Shown here: positions 8,961 through 19,043 of the stretch, piece by piece
How positions within the stretch are numbered: the first letter of the stretch is position 1
Layout: each line of letters opens with the position of its first letter
Origin: UBA11891 sp003533785
GTDB taxonomy: Bacteria; Bacteroidota; Bacteroidia; Flavobacteriales; Flavobacteriaceae
Direction of reading: 5' to 3'
DNA length: 64,000 bases
Assembly: GCA_949511625.1 (NCBI GenBank)
Contig: CATFEX010000003.1
Coordinates: 62,001-126,000, forward strand
The notes under the pieces: generated by a model
What the model was told of the DNA's origin: nothing
Database searches by the model: none
The model's input: the letters and a program-made list of their open reading frames with translations, nothing else
Made by a program: the position numbers and the translations under genes

Positions 8961-10694
8961 ATGAAAAAGTATGGGTTGTTGCTCTTGCTCCTCTTGAGCA
9001 TGCTTGCATTACGAGCGCAAGACACGAGAATTCCAGATCGGTTTATCACGCATAAAGTCAAGAAAAAAGAGACCTTGTTTGGTCTAGCACAACAATACGA
9101 GATAAGCATTGAGCAAATAAAAGTTTATAATCCCACCCTTGAAAGGGTTGGATTGAAACGAAAAATGATGCTCCGAATACCTGTTTTCGAATCTCCTGTG
9201 ATGGTGATTGAAGCGCCATCAGTAGATACAGAATCTTATTTGGTTCCGCCCAAAGCAACAAAATGGAGAATTGCCTATACCTATGGTATAACAATTCAGG
9301 AATTAGAAGCATTGAATCCTTCGCTGAAAAACGGCTTAAAAGCCGGTCAAATACTGCAACTCCCTATCAGCACAAAAGATTCTTTGGTAGCGCCTACTCC
9401 AGCCTATAATTATTATACCGTTTTGCCCAAGGAAGGCTACTATCGAATTGAAAAAAAATTAGGTGTTTCCCAGGGCGTATTGGACTCACTGAATCCCGAG
9501 TTAATTGCTAAAGGACTACAAGCAGGAATGGTTCTTAAGGTGCCGTTAGAATTTTCTGGAGACTTGAAAATTCAAGATGATCTGTTGGTCCAGAAAATAA
9601 ATTTATTCGACTCCCTTAACCCCCTTGATCGATCCCTGAGAGTAGGTTTACTTTTGCCCTTTAAGGTGAATTCTTTGGAATTGGATTCCATAGAAAAGAC
9701 TAGAGAATTTTTTAAAAAACGAAACCTCAGTAGCTTGTCTTTTGATTTTTATTCGGGTACTCGTCTGGCTATGGAAGTTTTGTCAGAACAAGGGATAGCT
9801 TCCGAACTCACGGTCTTTGATACCCAAAATCGAAAAGCGAAGTTGGTACAACTCATCCAGAATTCACTTCTATCTCAACAAGACGTAATTATTGGACCAT
9901 TGATACCCAAAAATTTCGATTTTATTTCTGCCCTACCCAAGCTAAGTAAGGTTCCAAAGGTAGCTCCACTCTCGTATAAAGAAGTGCAAATGCGTCCGAA
10001 TGTTTACCAAAGTATCCCTCCCAAAAAGCAACTTAGGGATCGAATGTTGAAGCATCTGGATAACGTGCTCAGTGAAGAAGAAAATATTGTCATAGTTGCC
10101 GACTCTCTAAACAGAGAGGTTGAAAAAATGCTTCAAGAACGGTATCCATTTGCCATTCAATTTCGACCAGAGCAGGGAGGATATTTAGATTCTGAATTGA
10201 TGGATTCTCTTTTGCTAGATAGCATACCCAATAAAATTATCTTAGAATCTGAAAATTTTTCTTTAATATCGAGCATCAGTTCCCAACTCAGTGGTAAGAT
10301 TTCACCCAGCCGTCCCATTCAATTATTTACCACCTATCGTGGAGCTGCCTATGAGGACCCGAATATTTCTGCAGCAACCTTTGCCTCTCTGGCTTTCACC
10401 TTCACCTCGGGCTATCATCCTCAACTATTTGACGAAGGACTCATGGCCGAACGCTTTCTAAATCGTTTTGGGATGTATCCTTCTAAAGAAGCAAAACGTG
10501 GCTATGATTTGACTTTGGATTTGTTACTACGAATGACGCGGAAAGGTAATCTTGCGGAAGGATCAAGTTTGGGTGAGACAGATTATGTTGAAAGTCGATT
10601 TGATTACAAACCCCAGCCCAACGGATCATATATCAACAAAGGTATTTTTTTATTACAGTATCGTGAAGATTCGATAATTGTATTAAAGAAATAA
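8961..10694 (+). CDS. LysM-repeat protein with periplasmic-binding-like C-terminal domain
   Basis: The 577-residue exported protein has a signal peptide (about residues 1-20, leucine-rich, ending RAQ). Three LysM-like repeats follow at about 26-73, 92-135 and 150-195; the first contains VKKKETLFGLAQQYEIS and each ends with a hydrophobic I/V-P. From about residue 225 (RVGLLLPFKVNS) the sequence resembles the type I periplasmic-binding fold, with VIIGPLIPKNF as a typical segment. LysM repeats suggest peptidoglycan binding; the ligand of the C-terminal domain is unknown. It lies 19 bp after guaA. Confidence 0.82.
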   Translation: MKKYGLLLLLLLSMLALRAQDTRIPDRFITHKVKKKETLFGLAQQYEISIEQIKVYNPTLERVGLKRKMMLRIPVFESPVMVIEAPSVDTESYLVPPKATKWRIAYTYGITIQELEALNPSLKNGLKAGQILQLPISTKDSLVAPTPAYNYYTVLPKEGYYRIEKKLGVSQGVLDSLNPELIAKGLQAGMVLKVPLEFSGDLKIQDDLLVQKINLFDSLNPLDRSLRVGLLLPFKVNSLELDSIEKTREFFKKRNLSSLSFDFYSGTRLAMEVLSEQGIASELTVFDTQNRKAKLVQLIQNSLLSQQDVIIGPLIPKNFDFISALPKLSKVPKVAPLSYKEVQMRPNVYQSIPPKKQLRDRMLKHLDNVLSEEENIVIVADSLNREVEKMLQERYPFAIQFRPEQGGYLDSELMDSLLLDSIPNKIILESENFSLISSISSQLSGKISPSRPIQLFTTYRGAAYEDPNISAATFASLAFTFTSGYHPQLFDEGLMAERFLNRFGMYPSKEAKRGYDLTLDLLLRMTRKGNLAEGSSLGETDYVESRFDYKPQPNGSYINKGIFLLQYREDSIIVLKK

Positions 10695-10764
10695 CTCAAA
10701 AGCTACAATAGGCTGTTTTAGATTTTGTATTTTTGAGCCCGGTAGGTTTTAATTCGATTGCCGG

Positions 10765-12378
10765 ATGTCCAATACGAAATATGTTTTTGTTACCGGAGGT
10801 GTGAGTTCCTCATTAGGAAAAGGAATTGTAGCCGCGTCACTTGCCAAACTTCTTCAAGCACAGAATTTAAGCGTAACTATTCAAAAATTTGATCCCTACC
10901 TCAATGTAGATCCCGGAACCTTAAACCCCTACGAACACGGCGAATGCTATGTCACTGACGATGGTGCCGAAACCGATTTGGATTTGGGTCATTATGAACG
11001 TTTTCTGAACGTACCCACTTCCCAAGCCAATAATGTCACTACAGGTCGCGTTTATCAAAGTGTAATTGAAAAGGAGCGACGGGGTGCGTTTTTAGGGAAA
11101 ACTGTACAAGTTATCCCTCACATTACCAATGAGATTAAGGAGCGTATGCAAGTCCTTGGAAACACGGGTGATTACGATATTGTAATTACAGAAATTGGAG
11201 GGACCGTTGGTGATATTGAGTCCTTACCTTATATTGAGACTGTACGGCAGTTGATAAATGAACTTGGAGATGAAAATTGTGTCGTTATTCATTTGACTTT
11301 AATTCCCTATTTGGCCGCTGCTAAAGAATTGAAAACCAAGCCCACACAGCACTCTGTAAAAACTTTGATGGAGAGCGGAATCAAAGCTGATGTATTGGTT
11401 TGTCGAACCGAATACGAACTCACCGACGATTTGAAACGCAAGCTGGCTCTGTTTTGTAATGTGAAGCAAGAAGCCGTCATCCAATCCATCGACGTAGACA
11501 CCATTTATGAGGTGCCATTAAAAATGCTCGAGGAAGGGCTCGATTCTGTTGTTCTCAAGAAATTACAGCTCACTGCAAAACAATCACATAATCTAAAAGA
11601 CTGGAAGGAATTCATTGACAAACTTAATTATCCCCTTAATGAAGTTAAGATCGGATTGGTTGGTAAATACGTTGAGTTACAAGATTCCTATAAATCCATT
11701 TTGGAAGCTTTAATCCATGCGGGAACTCGACACCAAACAAAGGTTGACGTGGTGAGTATTCATTCAGAAAGTTTGGAAGAAGATAATAGCCAAGAAATTT
11801 TAGAAGGTCTCAATGGGGTGATTGTTGCTCCTGGATTTGGTTCTCGGGGTATCGAGGGAAAAATAAGTGCCATTCAATATGTTCGTGAACAAAATATTCC
11901 TTTTTTGGGAATTTGTTTGGGTATGCAAATGGCTGTAATCGAATACGCCCGAAACGTGAAAGGAATGTCGAAGGCCAATTCAACGGAAATGGACCCTGAA
12001 TGTAAAGTCGCAATTATTGATTTGATGGAGTCTCAAAAAAACATTACCGATAAAGGAGGAACGATGCGTTTGGGAGCCTGGGACTGTGTATTGGCGTCGG
12101 ATTCAATGCTAAATCAAGTCTATTCGACACAAGAAATTTCTGAACGTCACCGTCATCGTTACGAATTCAACGATAGCTATCGAGAACAACTATTTGACAA
12201 TGATTTTAAGATAGCTGGCTGGAATCCGGAAACCAAATTGGTTGAAATTATCGAAAATAAAAATCACGCTTGGTTTGTAGGCGTTCAATTTCATCCCGAG
12301 TATAAAAGCACAGTTTCCAATCCCCACCCCTTATTTGCTGCTTTTGTGGGGGCTGCTTTGAAGCATAGTCGCACCTAA
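10765..12378 (+). CDS. pyrG: CTP synthase
   Basis: PyrG aminates UTP to CTP with ATP and glutamine. The 537-residue protein has the N-terminal synthetase domain beginning KYVFVTGGVSSSLGKGI with the later EIGGTVGDIESLPY motif, and a C-terminal glutamine amidotransferase domain with FLGICLGMQMA (catalytic Cys) and VQFHPEYKS. Length matches the family. It lies 70 bp after the LysM gene and 16 bp before yidC. Confidence 0.98.
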   Translation: MSNTKYVFVTGGVSSSLGKGIVAASLAKLLQAQNLSVTIQKFDPYLNVDPGTLNPYEHGECYVTDDGAETDLDLGHYERFLNVPTSQANNVTTGRVYQSVIEKERRGAFLGKTVQVIPHITNEIKERMQVLGNTGDYDIVITEIGGTVGDIESLPYIETVRQLINELGDENCVVIHLTLIPYLAAAKELKTKPTQHSVKTLMESGIKADVLVCRTEYELTDDLKRKLALFCNVKQEAVIQSIDVDTIYEVPLKMLEEGLDSVVLKKLQLTAKQSHNLKDWKEFIDKLNYPLNEVKIGLVGKYVELQDSYKSILEALIHAGTRHQTKVDVVSIHSESLEEDNSQEILEGLNGVIVAPGFGSRGIEGKISAIQYVREQNIPFLGICLGMQMAVIEYARNVKGMSKANSTEMDPECKVAIIDLMESQKNITDKGGTMRLGAWDCVLASDSMLNQVYSTQEISERHRHRYEFNDSYREQLFDNDFKIAGWNPETKLVEIIENKNHAWFVGVQFHPEYKSTVSNPHPLFAAFVGAALKHSRT

Positions 12379-12394
12379 AAACTATCTTTACCTA

Positions 12395-14224
12395 ATGGAA
12401 GAAAGAAAATTTGATCCGTACCAGTTCATTGGCTTCATATTGATTGCCATAATACTCACGTGGATGTTGTATCAGAATCAACCTCAAGAGGGTGTTTCCC
12501 AAGACACTTCTATGGATACAACCGAATTAGCAACCCCCAAAGGTGCCCCATCAACTGTTGTCAATGATTCCATAGCTCAAATTGTTCTTCAAAACACCTA
12601 TGGTGATTTGGCGGCTTTCATGCAAGAGCGCCCAAATGAAATCCAAACACTCCGATCTGATAAACTTCTAGTTCAAGTCGACTCTAAAGGAGGAAATTTG
12701 ATTAAAGTTCAGTTGACAGAATTTGAGAATTATCAGTCGGAGCCTCTCCAATTGATTGCCGATAACAATACAGAATTAAATATTGAAATACCCCTTCGAG
12801 ATGGACGGGTACTCAATAGCCGTGATTTTTATTTTACTCCGACTCTGACCAAGCAAGGGGATACAGAGGTGTTAACATTAACTTCTGGGGCCAATTCTGG
12901 CATGCAGTTGGTTATGGATTATATCATCAACCCCTCCTCTTACCTCATTGACTTTCAGATTCGCTCTACTGGCTTGGGTGCTTACCTTAGGACAGAGGGA
13001 GCCCAATTGCAATGGAGTTCGCAAGCCTTTAGAAATTCAAAAAGCTTGGATTACGAAAATCGTTATACCGAGCTCTCCTATCAACATCGCGAAAGGAAAG
13101 TAGACGAATTGGGGATTTCGGGTTCCGACGAAGAAACAGTGGATGGCGTTCAATGGGTCTCTTTCCGACAACATTTTTTTAGTGCAATACTCATTAGTGA
13201 AACGCCTTTGGATCGAGTGGAATTGACCTCAGATGATTTGTCACAAGAGGAAAATCTTGAGGAAAAATTCACTAAAAATTTCAAAGCCTCTATTCCATTA
13301 GCACTCCAGACTAATGGCGAATTTTCCAATGCTTTTCAATGGTATTTTGGGCCAACGGACTTTAAAACTCTGAAAAGCTACAATTTGGGCTTGGAAGATT
13401 CTGTCCCCTTGGGTTGGGGAATTTTTGGGTGGATCAATCGGTTTATATTCCTTCCTTTATTCTCTTTTTTAGGTACTTTCTTTCCTACTGGGATTGCTAT
13501 TATTGTGTTGACTATTCTCGTGCGATTGGCGATGTCACCAGTAACCTACAAAGCCTATGTTTCCCAAATTAAAATGAAAGTGCTACGTCCTGAGGTAGAA
13601 GAAATAAATGCCAAACACAAGGACAATGCGGTTAAAAAACAACAAGAAACCATGAGTCTGTATGGGAAAGCAGGAGTCAATCCGATGTCGGGTTGTGTGC
13701 CCGCCTTGCTCCAAATGCCAGTCTTTTTTGCCTTGTTTACCTTCTTCCCCGTTGCGTTTACCCTTCGACAAAAATCATTCCTTTGGGCCGATGACTTGTC
13801 TTCTTATGACTCGGTTTTGGATCTTCCTTTTTCAATTCCGTTTTATGGAGATCATGTGAGCTTATTCCCAATTCTCGCATCGGTAGCTATTTTCTTCTAC
13901 ACTCAAATGACAACAGGACAGCAGGCAATGCCGCAACAACCCGGCATGCCCAATATGAAAGTCATCATGTATCTCATGCCATTGATGATGCTGTTTTTCT
14001 TTAACAATTACGCTAGTGGATTGAGTTTGTACTACTTTATTTCAAACTTGATTACTATCGTCCTGATGCTCGTCATTAAAAACTTCATCGTTGATAATGA
14101 TAAAATTCATGCACAGATTGAGGAAAACAAGAAAAAGCCTAAAAAGTCGGGTGGTTTTTCGGCTCGATTACAGAAAGCCATGCAGGAAGCAGAAAAACAA
14201 CAACGTGCCCGGGGTAAAAAATAA
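12395..14224 (+). CDS. yidC: Membrane protein insertase YidC
   Basis: YidC inserts and folds inner-membrane proteins alone or with SecYEG. The 609-residue protein has an N-terminal transmembrane segment (about 11-26), a large periplasmic beta domain, and a C-terminal 60-kDa inner-membrane-protein domain from about residue 345 with several membrane helices and MSGCVPALLQMPVFFALF. The C-terminus is lysine-rich (KKKPKKSGG), consistent with ribosome contact. Length and layout are typical of Bacteroidota YidC. Confidence 0.96.
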   Translation: MEERKFDPYQFIGFILIAIILTWMLYQNQPQEGVSQDTSMDTTELATPKGAPSTVVNDSIAQIVLQNTYGDLAAFMQERPNEIQTLRSDKLLVQVDSKGGNLIKVQLTEFENYQSEPLQLIADNNTELNIEIPLRDGRVLNSRDFYFTPTLTKQGDTEVLTLTSGANSGMQLVMDYIINPSSYLIDFQIRSTGLGAYLRTEGAQLQWSSQAFRNSKSLDYENRYTELSYQHRERKVDELGISGSDEETVDGVQWVSFRQHFFSAILISETPLDRVELTSDDLSQEENLEEKFTKNFKASIPLALQTNGEFSNAFQWYFGPTDFKTLKSYNLGLEDSVPLGWGIFGWINRFIFLPLFSFLGTFFPTGIAIIVLTILVRLAMSPVTYKAYVSQIKMKVLRPEVEEINAKHKDNAVKKQQETMSLYGKAGVNPMSGCVPALLQMPVFFALFTFFPVAFTLRQKSFLWADDLSSYDSVLDLPFSIPFYGDHVSLFPILASVAIFFYTQMTTGQQAMPQQPGMPNMKVIMYLMPLMMLFFFNNYASGLSLYYFISNLITIVLMLVIKNFIVDNDKIHAQIEENKKKPKKSGGFSARLQKAMQEAEKQQRARGKK

Positions 14225-14257
14225 ATTCATTTCTATTTTCTTCCCTACTTTTACCTT

Positions 14258-15457
14258 ATGAAAGGGAAGCGTGTCGTCGTTGGTTTATCAGGAGGAGTAG
14301 ATTCTTCCGTTGCGGCCTATTTACTCAAAGAAAAGGGGTACGAAGTAATCGGATTGTTTATGAAAAATTGGCATGACGAATCGGTTACTATCGATGCAGA
14401 ATGCCCTTGGTTGGAGGATAGTAACGATGCTATGTTGGTCGCACAAAAGTTGGGGATTGCTTTCCAAACTGTTGACTTGAGTAAAGAGTATAAGGAGCGA
14501 ATAGTTGACTATATGTTTGCAGAGTATGAACGCGGACGGACTCCCAACCCCGATATCTTGTGCAATCGTGAAATTAAATTTGATGTTTTTTTAAAAATCG
14601 CCCTCTCTCTAGATGCCGATTTCGTTGCAACCGGGCATTATTGCCAAAAAGAAATCAGTAATGATGATAAGCAGAATCCGCTATATCACTTGATTAGTGG
14701 CGCAGACTCCAATAAGGATCAGTCTTATTTCTTGTGTCAGTTGAATCAAGAGCAACTCTCTAAAACACTCTTCCCCATCGGAGGTTTAAAAAAGGACGAA
14801 GTACGGAAAATAGCTAAATCTCAAGGATTGATAACCGCTGAGAAAAAGGACTCTCAAGGCTTGTGTTTTATTGGAAAAGTTCGCTTACCTGATTTTCTTC
14901 AACAACAATTAAAGCCCAAAGAAGGACCCATTATTGAAATTTCAGAAGAGTTTTCACCTTATAGGGAGTCCCCAACTCATTTTGATTCTGAAGAAGCACG
15001 ATGGGCCTATTTTGCAGCGAGAAGAGCCTATTCCGCCCTAGATGGGATTGAAGTTGGACAGCACCGAGGAGCACATTACTTTACCGTTGGGCAACGCAAA
15101 GGACTTGCGGTGGGAGGAACCCCTGAACCATTATTTGTTTTGGCCGTAGACACTTCCGAAAACACCCTTTTTGTGGGACAAGGTAAAGAGCATCCAGGTT
15201 TATATCAACAGGCGTTATTTATCCAATCAAAGGAGACTCATTGGGTGAATCCAGAGCATCAATTGTCTGTAGGTGACTCTGCAACAACATACCAAGTACG
15301 AATCCGCTACCGTCAAGCTCTCCAAAAGGCAGAATTACACTGTACTGAACAAGGTATTTATATAATGTTTGAAAAACCACAGTCGGCCATCACTCCAGGC
15401 CAATTTGCAGCATGGTATCAAGAAGGAGAATTGATAGGATCAGGAGCTATCGCATGA
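14258..15457 (+). CDS. mnmA: tRNA-specific 2-thiouridylase MnmA
   Basis: MnmA thiolates U34 of Lys, Glu and Gln tRNAs. The 399-residue protein has the PP-loop VVGLSGGVDSSVAAYLL at the N-terminus, the catalytic cysteine in NPDILCNREIKF and the second in SQGLCFIGKV. The central insertion is slightly longer than in the E. coli enzyme, as in other Bacteroidota. The stop overlaps the start of the nitronate monooxygenase gene by 4 bp (ATGA). Confidence 0.96.
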   Translation: MKGKRVVVGLSGGVDSSVAAYLLKEKGYEVIGLFMKNWHDESVTIDAECPWLEDSNDAMLVAQKLGIAFQTVDLSKEYKERIVDYMFAEYERGRTPNPDILCNREIKFDVFLKIALSLDADFVATGHYCQKEISNDDKQNPLYHLISGADSNKDQSYFLCQLNQEQLSKTLFPIGGLKKDEVRKIAKSQGLITAEKKDSQGLCFIGKVRLPDFLQQQLKPKEGPIIEISEEFSPYRESPTHFDSEEARWAYFAARRAYSALDGIEVGQHRGAHYFTVGQRKGLAVGGTPEPLFVLAVDTSENTLFVGQGKEHPGLYQQALFIQSKETHWVNPEHQLSVGDSATTYQVRIRYRQALQKAELHCTEQGIYIMFEKPQSAITPGQFAAWYQEGELIGSGAIA

Positions 15458-16413
15458 GAAATAATCGTATTTGTCAACTTTTTGGTATCCAATATCCCTT
15501 GATTCAGGCGGGAATGGTATGGGCAAGCGGTTGGCGATTAGCTGCGGCAGTCAGCGAAGCGGGAGGGCTTGGTGTTTTAGGAGCAGGCTCTATGCACCCC
15601 GAAACTTTAGAAAATCATATCCAAAAACTGAAAGCTGTTACTAATAAGCCATTTGGTGTCAATCTCCCTCTTTTGTATCCCGAGATGGAGTTGCTAATTG
15701 ACGTACTAATTCGCGAACAAGTGCCGATTGTATTTACGTCTGCGGGAAACCCCCGATTATGGACCTCATTCTTAAAAGACAGGGGTTGTACTGTTATTCA
15801 TGTTGTCAGCTCTGTATCTTTTGCTTTGAAAGCAATCGAAGCTGGTGTGGACGGGGTGGTTGCTGAGGGATTTGAAGCTGGAGGACACAACGGAAGAGAA
15901 GAAACTACCACGATGACTTTATTGCCTTTGGTGCGAAAATCAATTTCTGCACCTTTGATTGCTGCAGGAGGAATTGCAACGGGTGAGGCCATGTTGGCTG
16001 CTTTTGCTTTGGGAGCAGAGGCAGTTCAAGTAGGATCTCGTTTTGTCGCCTCCTTGGAAGCCTCCTGCCATGAAGCCTTTAAAAAGAAAGTGATAGACTC
16101 AGGAGAGGGAAGTACAGAGCTTACGCTCAAAGAACTGACTCCTGTTCGCTTGCTAAAGAACTCGTTTTATGAACAAGTAAAAAGGCATTATGCCGAGGGA
16201 GCAAAACCCGAAATATTGGCACAGCTGCTGGGTAAAGGCAGAGCAAAGAAAGGAATGTTTGAAGGAGATCTTGAAGAAGGTGAATTGGAGATTGGTCAAG
16301 TAGCCGCATTAATTGATACGATTATTCCTGCTTCCGCTATTGTTGAAGAAATGCTCTCCGCTTACAATACCACTTTAGCTCGTCTTCAACAAATAGGACC
16401 TATAGATCTTTAG
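15454..16413 (+). CDS. Nitronate monooxygenase family flavoprotein
   Basis: The 319-residue TIM-barrel FMN protein belongs to the nitronate monooxygenase / FabK-like group. Visible motifs are PLIQAGMVWASG near the N-terminus, the GGLGVLGAGSM phosphate-binding segment, EGFEAGGHNGREE and PLIAAGGIATGEAML with ALGAEAVQVGSRF. These support FMN binding; whether the substrate is a nitronate or an enoyl-ACP is not decided by sequence. ATG at 15454 overlaps the mnmA stop, making it preferable to an upstream in-frame alternative at 15412. Its stop overlaps the convergent lysA stop by 4 bp. Confidence 0.87.
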   Translation: MRNNRICQLFGIQYPLIQAGMVWASGWRLAAAVSEAGGLGVLGAGSMHPETLENHIQKLKAVTNKPFGVNLPLLYPEMELLIDVLIREQVPIVFTSAGNPRLWTSFLKDRGCTVIHVVSSVSFALKAIEAGVDGVVAEGFEAGGHNGREETTTMTLLPLVRKSISAPLIAAGGIATGEAMLAAFALGAEAVQVGSRFVASLEASCHEAFKKKVIDSGEGSTELTLKELTPVRLLKNSFYEQVKRHYAEGAKPEILAQLLGKGRAKKGMFEGDLEEGELEIGQVAALIDTIIPASAIVEEMLSAYNTTLARLQQIGPIDL

Positions 16414-17636
16414 GCCTCGATTGCTTTTTTATCAAAATCAAGAAGTGTTTGGTTTTGCAGTAAATCTTCAAAATTTTCTTGAGAGCGAATCACATGAGCT
16501 GTCCCTTCGTGCCAGAGTACTTCGGCTGGACGAAAACGGGAATTGTAATTACTCGCCATACTGAAACAATAGGCTCCCGCATTTTTAAAGACCAAATAAT
16601 CTCCTTCACTGATCTCAGCAATTTGACGATTATTACCGAAAGTATCTGTTTCACAAATGTATCCCACTACCGAATAAAATCGTTTTTTACCTTCGGGCTT
16701 AGAAAGGTTCTCGATTTCGTGATAAGAACCATATAGCATAGGGCGAATCAAGTGATTGAAGCCGCTATCTACTTGAGCAAATACAGTAGACGTAGTCTGC
16801 TTAATTCCGTTAACGGGGGTAATAAAATAGCCAGCTTCGCTTACCAAGAACTTTCCAGGTTCAAAGGCCAAAGCCAACTCTCGACCATATTCTTTGCAAA
16901 ACGCATGAAACCGAACGCTCAACTTTTCTCCCAATTCTTCAATATCTGTTTCAATATCACCCGATTTGTAGGGAACTTTAAAGCCACTCCCAAAGTCAAT
17001 GAATTCCAAGGCATCAAAATGCTTAGCGATATCAAATAGAATTTCTGCTGCGTGGAGAAACACTTCAATATCCAAGATATCTGATCCAGTATGCATATGC
17101 ACTCCATTGATATTCATCCCTGTGTTTTTTACAATTCGGAGAGTATGGGGAATCTGGTGAATGGAAATCCCAAATTTGGAATCAATGTGGCCAACGGAAA
17201 TATTACTGTTACCGCCTGCCATGACATGTGGATTAATTCGTATGCATACCGGAACTTCGGGATGGCGATTGCCAAATTCTTCCAGGGTCGCTAAGTTGTC
17301 GATATTTATTTGTGCACCAATGGCTACAACGGCTTCAATTTCATCCATCGAGACACCATTAGGAGTAAAGATGATGCGCTCGGGGGGGAATCCTGCATGA
17401 AGACCTAACTGGACTTCTTGGAGTGATACCGTATCCAATCCACTTCCGAGGCTTTTCAGATATGTCAAAATAGAAACATTGGAAAGTGCCTTCATGGCAT
17501 AATTGACCTTCAGCTGTTTTATGCTGCTAAAGGCCGTGGATAATCGCTGATATTGCGATTTTATTTTAGAAGCATCATAGACATACAGGGTGGAACCATG
17601 GGCTTCTGCTATAGAAAGAAGTTCTTGATTATTCAC
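16410..17636 (-). CDS. lysA: Diaminopimelate decarboxylase
   Basis: LysA makes L-lysine from meso-diaminopimelate, the last step of the pathway that also uses dapD and dapB found in this window. The 408-residue PLP enzyme has Lys49 in KVNYAMKALSN as the likely Schiff-base lysine, SVGHIDSKFGI, DFGSGFKVPY and the C-terminal CETDTF region. The start appears to be GTG (17634-17636); no nearby in-frame ATG was seen. It is transcribed alone, convergent with the nitronate monooxygenase gene and divergent from sucC. Confidence 0.92.
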   Translation of the reverse strand: MNNQELLSIAEAHGSTLYVYDASKIKSQYQRLSTAFSSIKQLKVNYAMKALSNVSILTYLKSLGSGLDTVSLQEVQLGLHAGFPPERIIFTPNGVSMDEIEAVVAIGAQINIDNLATLEEFGNRHPEVPVCIRINPHVMAGGNSNISVGHIDSKFGISIHQIPHTLRIVKNTGMNINGVHMHTGSDILDIEVFLHAAEILFDIAKHFDALEFIDFGSGFKVPYKSGDIETDIEELGEKLSVRFHAFCKEYGRELALAFEPGKFLVSEAGYFITPVNGIKQTTSTVFAQVDSGFNHLIRPMLYGSYHEIENLSKPEGKKRFYSVVGYICETDTFGNNRQIAEISEGDYLVFKNAGAYCFSMASNYNSRFRPAEVLWHEGTAHVIRSQENFEDLLQNQTLLDFDKKAIEA

Positions 17637-17779
17637 ATCTACACTTATTAGGATATAAAAGTAAAGAAGTTTCTACGGATTGAAAGACTTGCTCAATTTA
17701 ATTTATAAAATAAAAACAAAATGTTATAAATACAACAGATTAAATATTTGGATTTCTGTGCCACTCAGAGGAGATTCCT

Positions 17780-17787
17780 TAATTTTG
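17780..17787 (+). promoter_or_regulatory. Candidate -7 element of the sucC promoter
   Basis: TAATTTTG fits the flavobacterial -7 consensus TAnnTTTG and lies 17 bp before the sucC ATG. The matching upstream TTG is imperfect (TGTG 19 bp upstream), so this is a weaker call. Confidence 0.4.
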
Positions 17788-17804
17788 TACTAGAATCAGA
17801 TTCT

Positions 17805-18995
17805 ATGAACTTACACGAATATCAAGGGAAAGAAATACTCGCTAGTTTTGGGGTGAATGTACAAAGAGGGATCGTCGCCGACAGTCCCAAAAAAGCTGTA
17901 GAAGCGGCCCAATCTCTCACAGAAAGTACCGGTACTGCTTGGCATGTGATCAAAGCCCAAATCCATGCGGGAGGAAGAGGAAAAGGGGGCGGGGTCAAAT
18001 TAGCCAAAACGTTAGATGAAGTTAAATCCATTGCACAGGAAATCATCGGAATGCAATTGATTACTCCGCAAACACCCCCGGAAGGAAAGACAGTCCACCA
18101 GATCCTCATTGCTGAAGACGTATACTATCCAGGTGAATCTGAAACCAGTGAAATCTATATGTCGGTATTACTCAATCGTGCTTCAGGGAAAAATATGATT
18201 ATGTATTCCACTGAAGGGGGGATGGATATTGAGGCAGTTGCTGAAAAAACCCCCCATTTGATTTTCACCGAAGAAATTGATCCATCACTGGGTTTACAAG
18301 CTTTTCAGGCCCGTAAAATAGCCTTCAATCTGGGCTTATCGGGATTTGCCTTTAAGGAAATGACAAAATTTGTATCGGCGCTATATAAGGCCTATGTGGG
18401 CTCCGATGCTTCCTTATTTGAAATTAATCCTGTACTCAAAACTTCAGACGACAAAATCATGGCCGTCGATGCCAAAGTCACGTTAGATGATAATGCCTTA
18501 TTTCGGCATAAAGACTATGCGGAACTTCGGGACTTAAAAGAAGAAAATCCTGTTGAAATTGAGGCCAACGAAGCGGGACTAAATTACGTTGATCTAGATG
18601 GTAATGTAGGCTGTATGGTTAACGGAGCAGGTTTGGCAATGGCTACTATGGATCTAATCAAGCAATCGGGTGGAGACCCCGCAAACTTTTTAGACGTTGG
18701 TGGAACTGCCGATGCCGCTCGGGTTGAAACTGCCTTTCGATTGATTTTAAAGGACCCGAAAGTGAAAGCCATATTGGTTAATATCTTTGGTGGGATCGTC
18801 CGTTGCGATCGTGTAGCCCAAGGCATTGTAGATGCCTATCAAAATATGGGTGATGCTATCAAAGTACCCATTATAGTTCGTCTACAGGGGACCAATGCTG
18901 AGCAAGCAAAAGAGTTAATCGATGCTTCTGGTCTGAATGTTCTTTCCGCTACTGCTTTTGAAGAAGCCGCTCAAAAAGTCCAATCTGTTCTATAA
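17805..18995 (+). CDS. sucC: Succinate-CoA ligase, ADP-forming, beta subunit
   Basis: SucC pairs with SucD in the TCA cycle to interconvert succinyl-CoA and succinate with ATP formation. The 396-residue protein begins MNLHEYQGKEILASFGV, has the ATP-grasp IHAGGRGKGGGVKLAK segment and the C-terminal ILVNIFGGIVRCD phosphate-loop region. sucD is not adjacent. ATG at 17805 was chosen because it gives the family N-terminus; an in-frame TTG 57 bp upstream would place the likely -7 element inside the gene. Confidence 0.97.
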   Translation: MNLHEYQGKEILASFGVNVQRGIVADSPKKAVEAAQSLTESTGTAWHVIKAQIHAGGRGKGGGVKLAKTLDEVKSIAQEIIGMQLITPQTPPEGKTVHQILIAEDVYYPGESETSEIYMSVLLNRASGKNMIMYSTEGGMDIEAVAEKTPHLIFTEEIDPSLGLQAFQARKIAFNLGLSGFAFKEMTKFVSALYKAYVGSDASLFEINPVLKTSDDKIMAVDAKVTLDDNALFRHKDYAELRDLKEENPVEIEANEAGLNYVDLDGNVGCMVNGAGLAMATMDLIKQSGGDPANFLDVGGTADAARVETAFRLILKDPKVKAILVNIFGGIVRCDRVAQGIVDAYQNMGDAIKVPIIVRLQGTNAEQAKELIDASGLNVLSATAFEEAAQKVQSVL

Positions 18996-18997
18996 AC

Positions 18998-19043
18998 TGC
19001 CATATTGGCATTCATTTTCGTATCATTACCGCCATATTGGCAC
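18998..19043 (+). promoter_or_regulatory. Paired repeat upstream of hsp20 (candidate operator or sigma-54-type site)
   Basis: TGCCATATTGGCA (18998-19010) and CGCCATATTGGCA (19030-19042) are near-identical direct repeats whose starts are 32 bp apart, about three helical turns. Each is an imperfect inverted repeat with GCCA/TGGC arms. The second reads on to TTGGCAC (19037-19043), like a sigma-54 -24 element, but the expected GC at -12 is not clear. They fill the sucC-hsp20 gap, so they probably regulate hsp20. Confidence 0.5.

Noticed and set aside
10695..10740. CTCAAAA and TTTTGAG inverted repeat between the LysM gene and pyrG
   Set aside because: The loop is about 29 bases and the stem AT-rich, with no T run, so it is not a convincing terminator or riboswitch.
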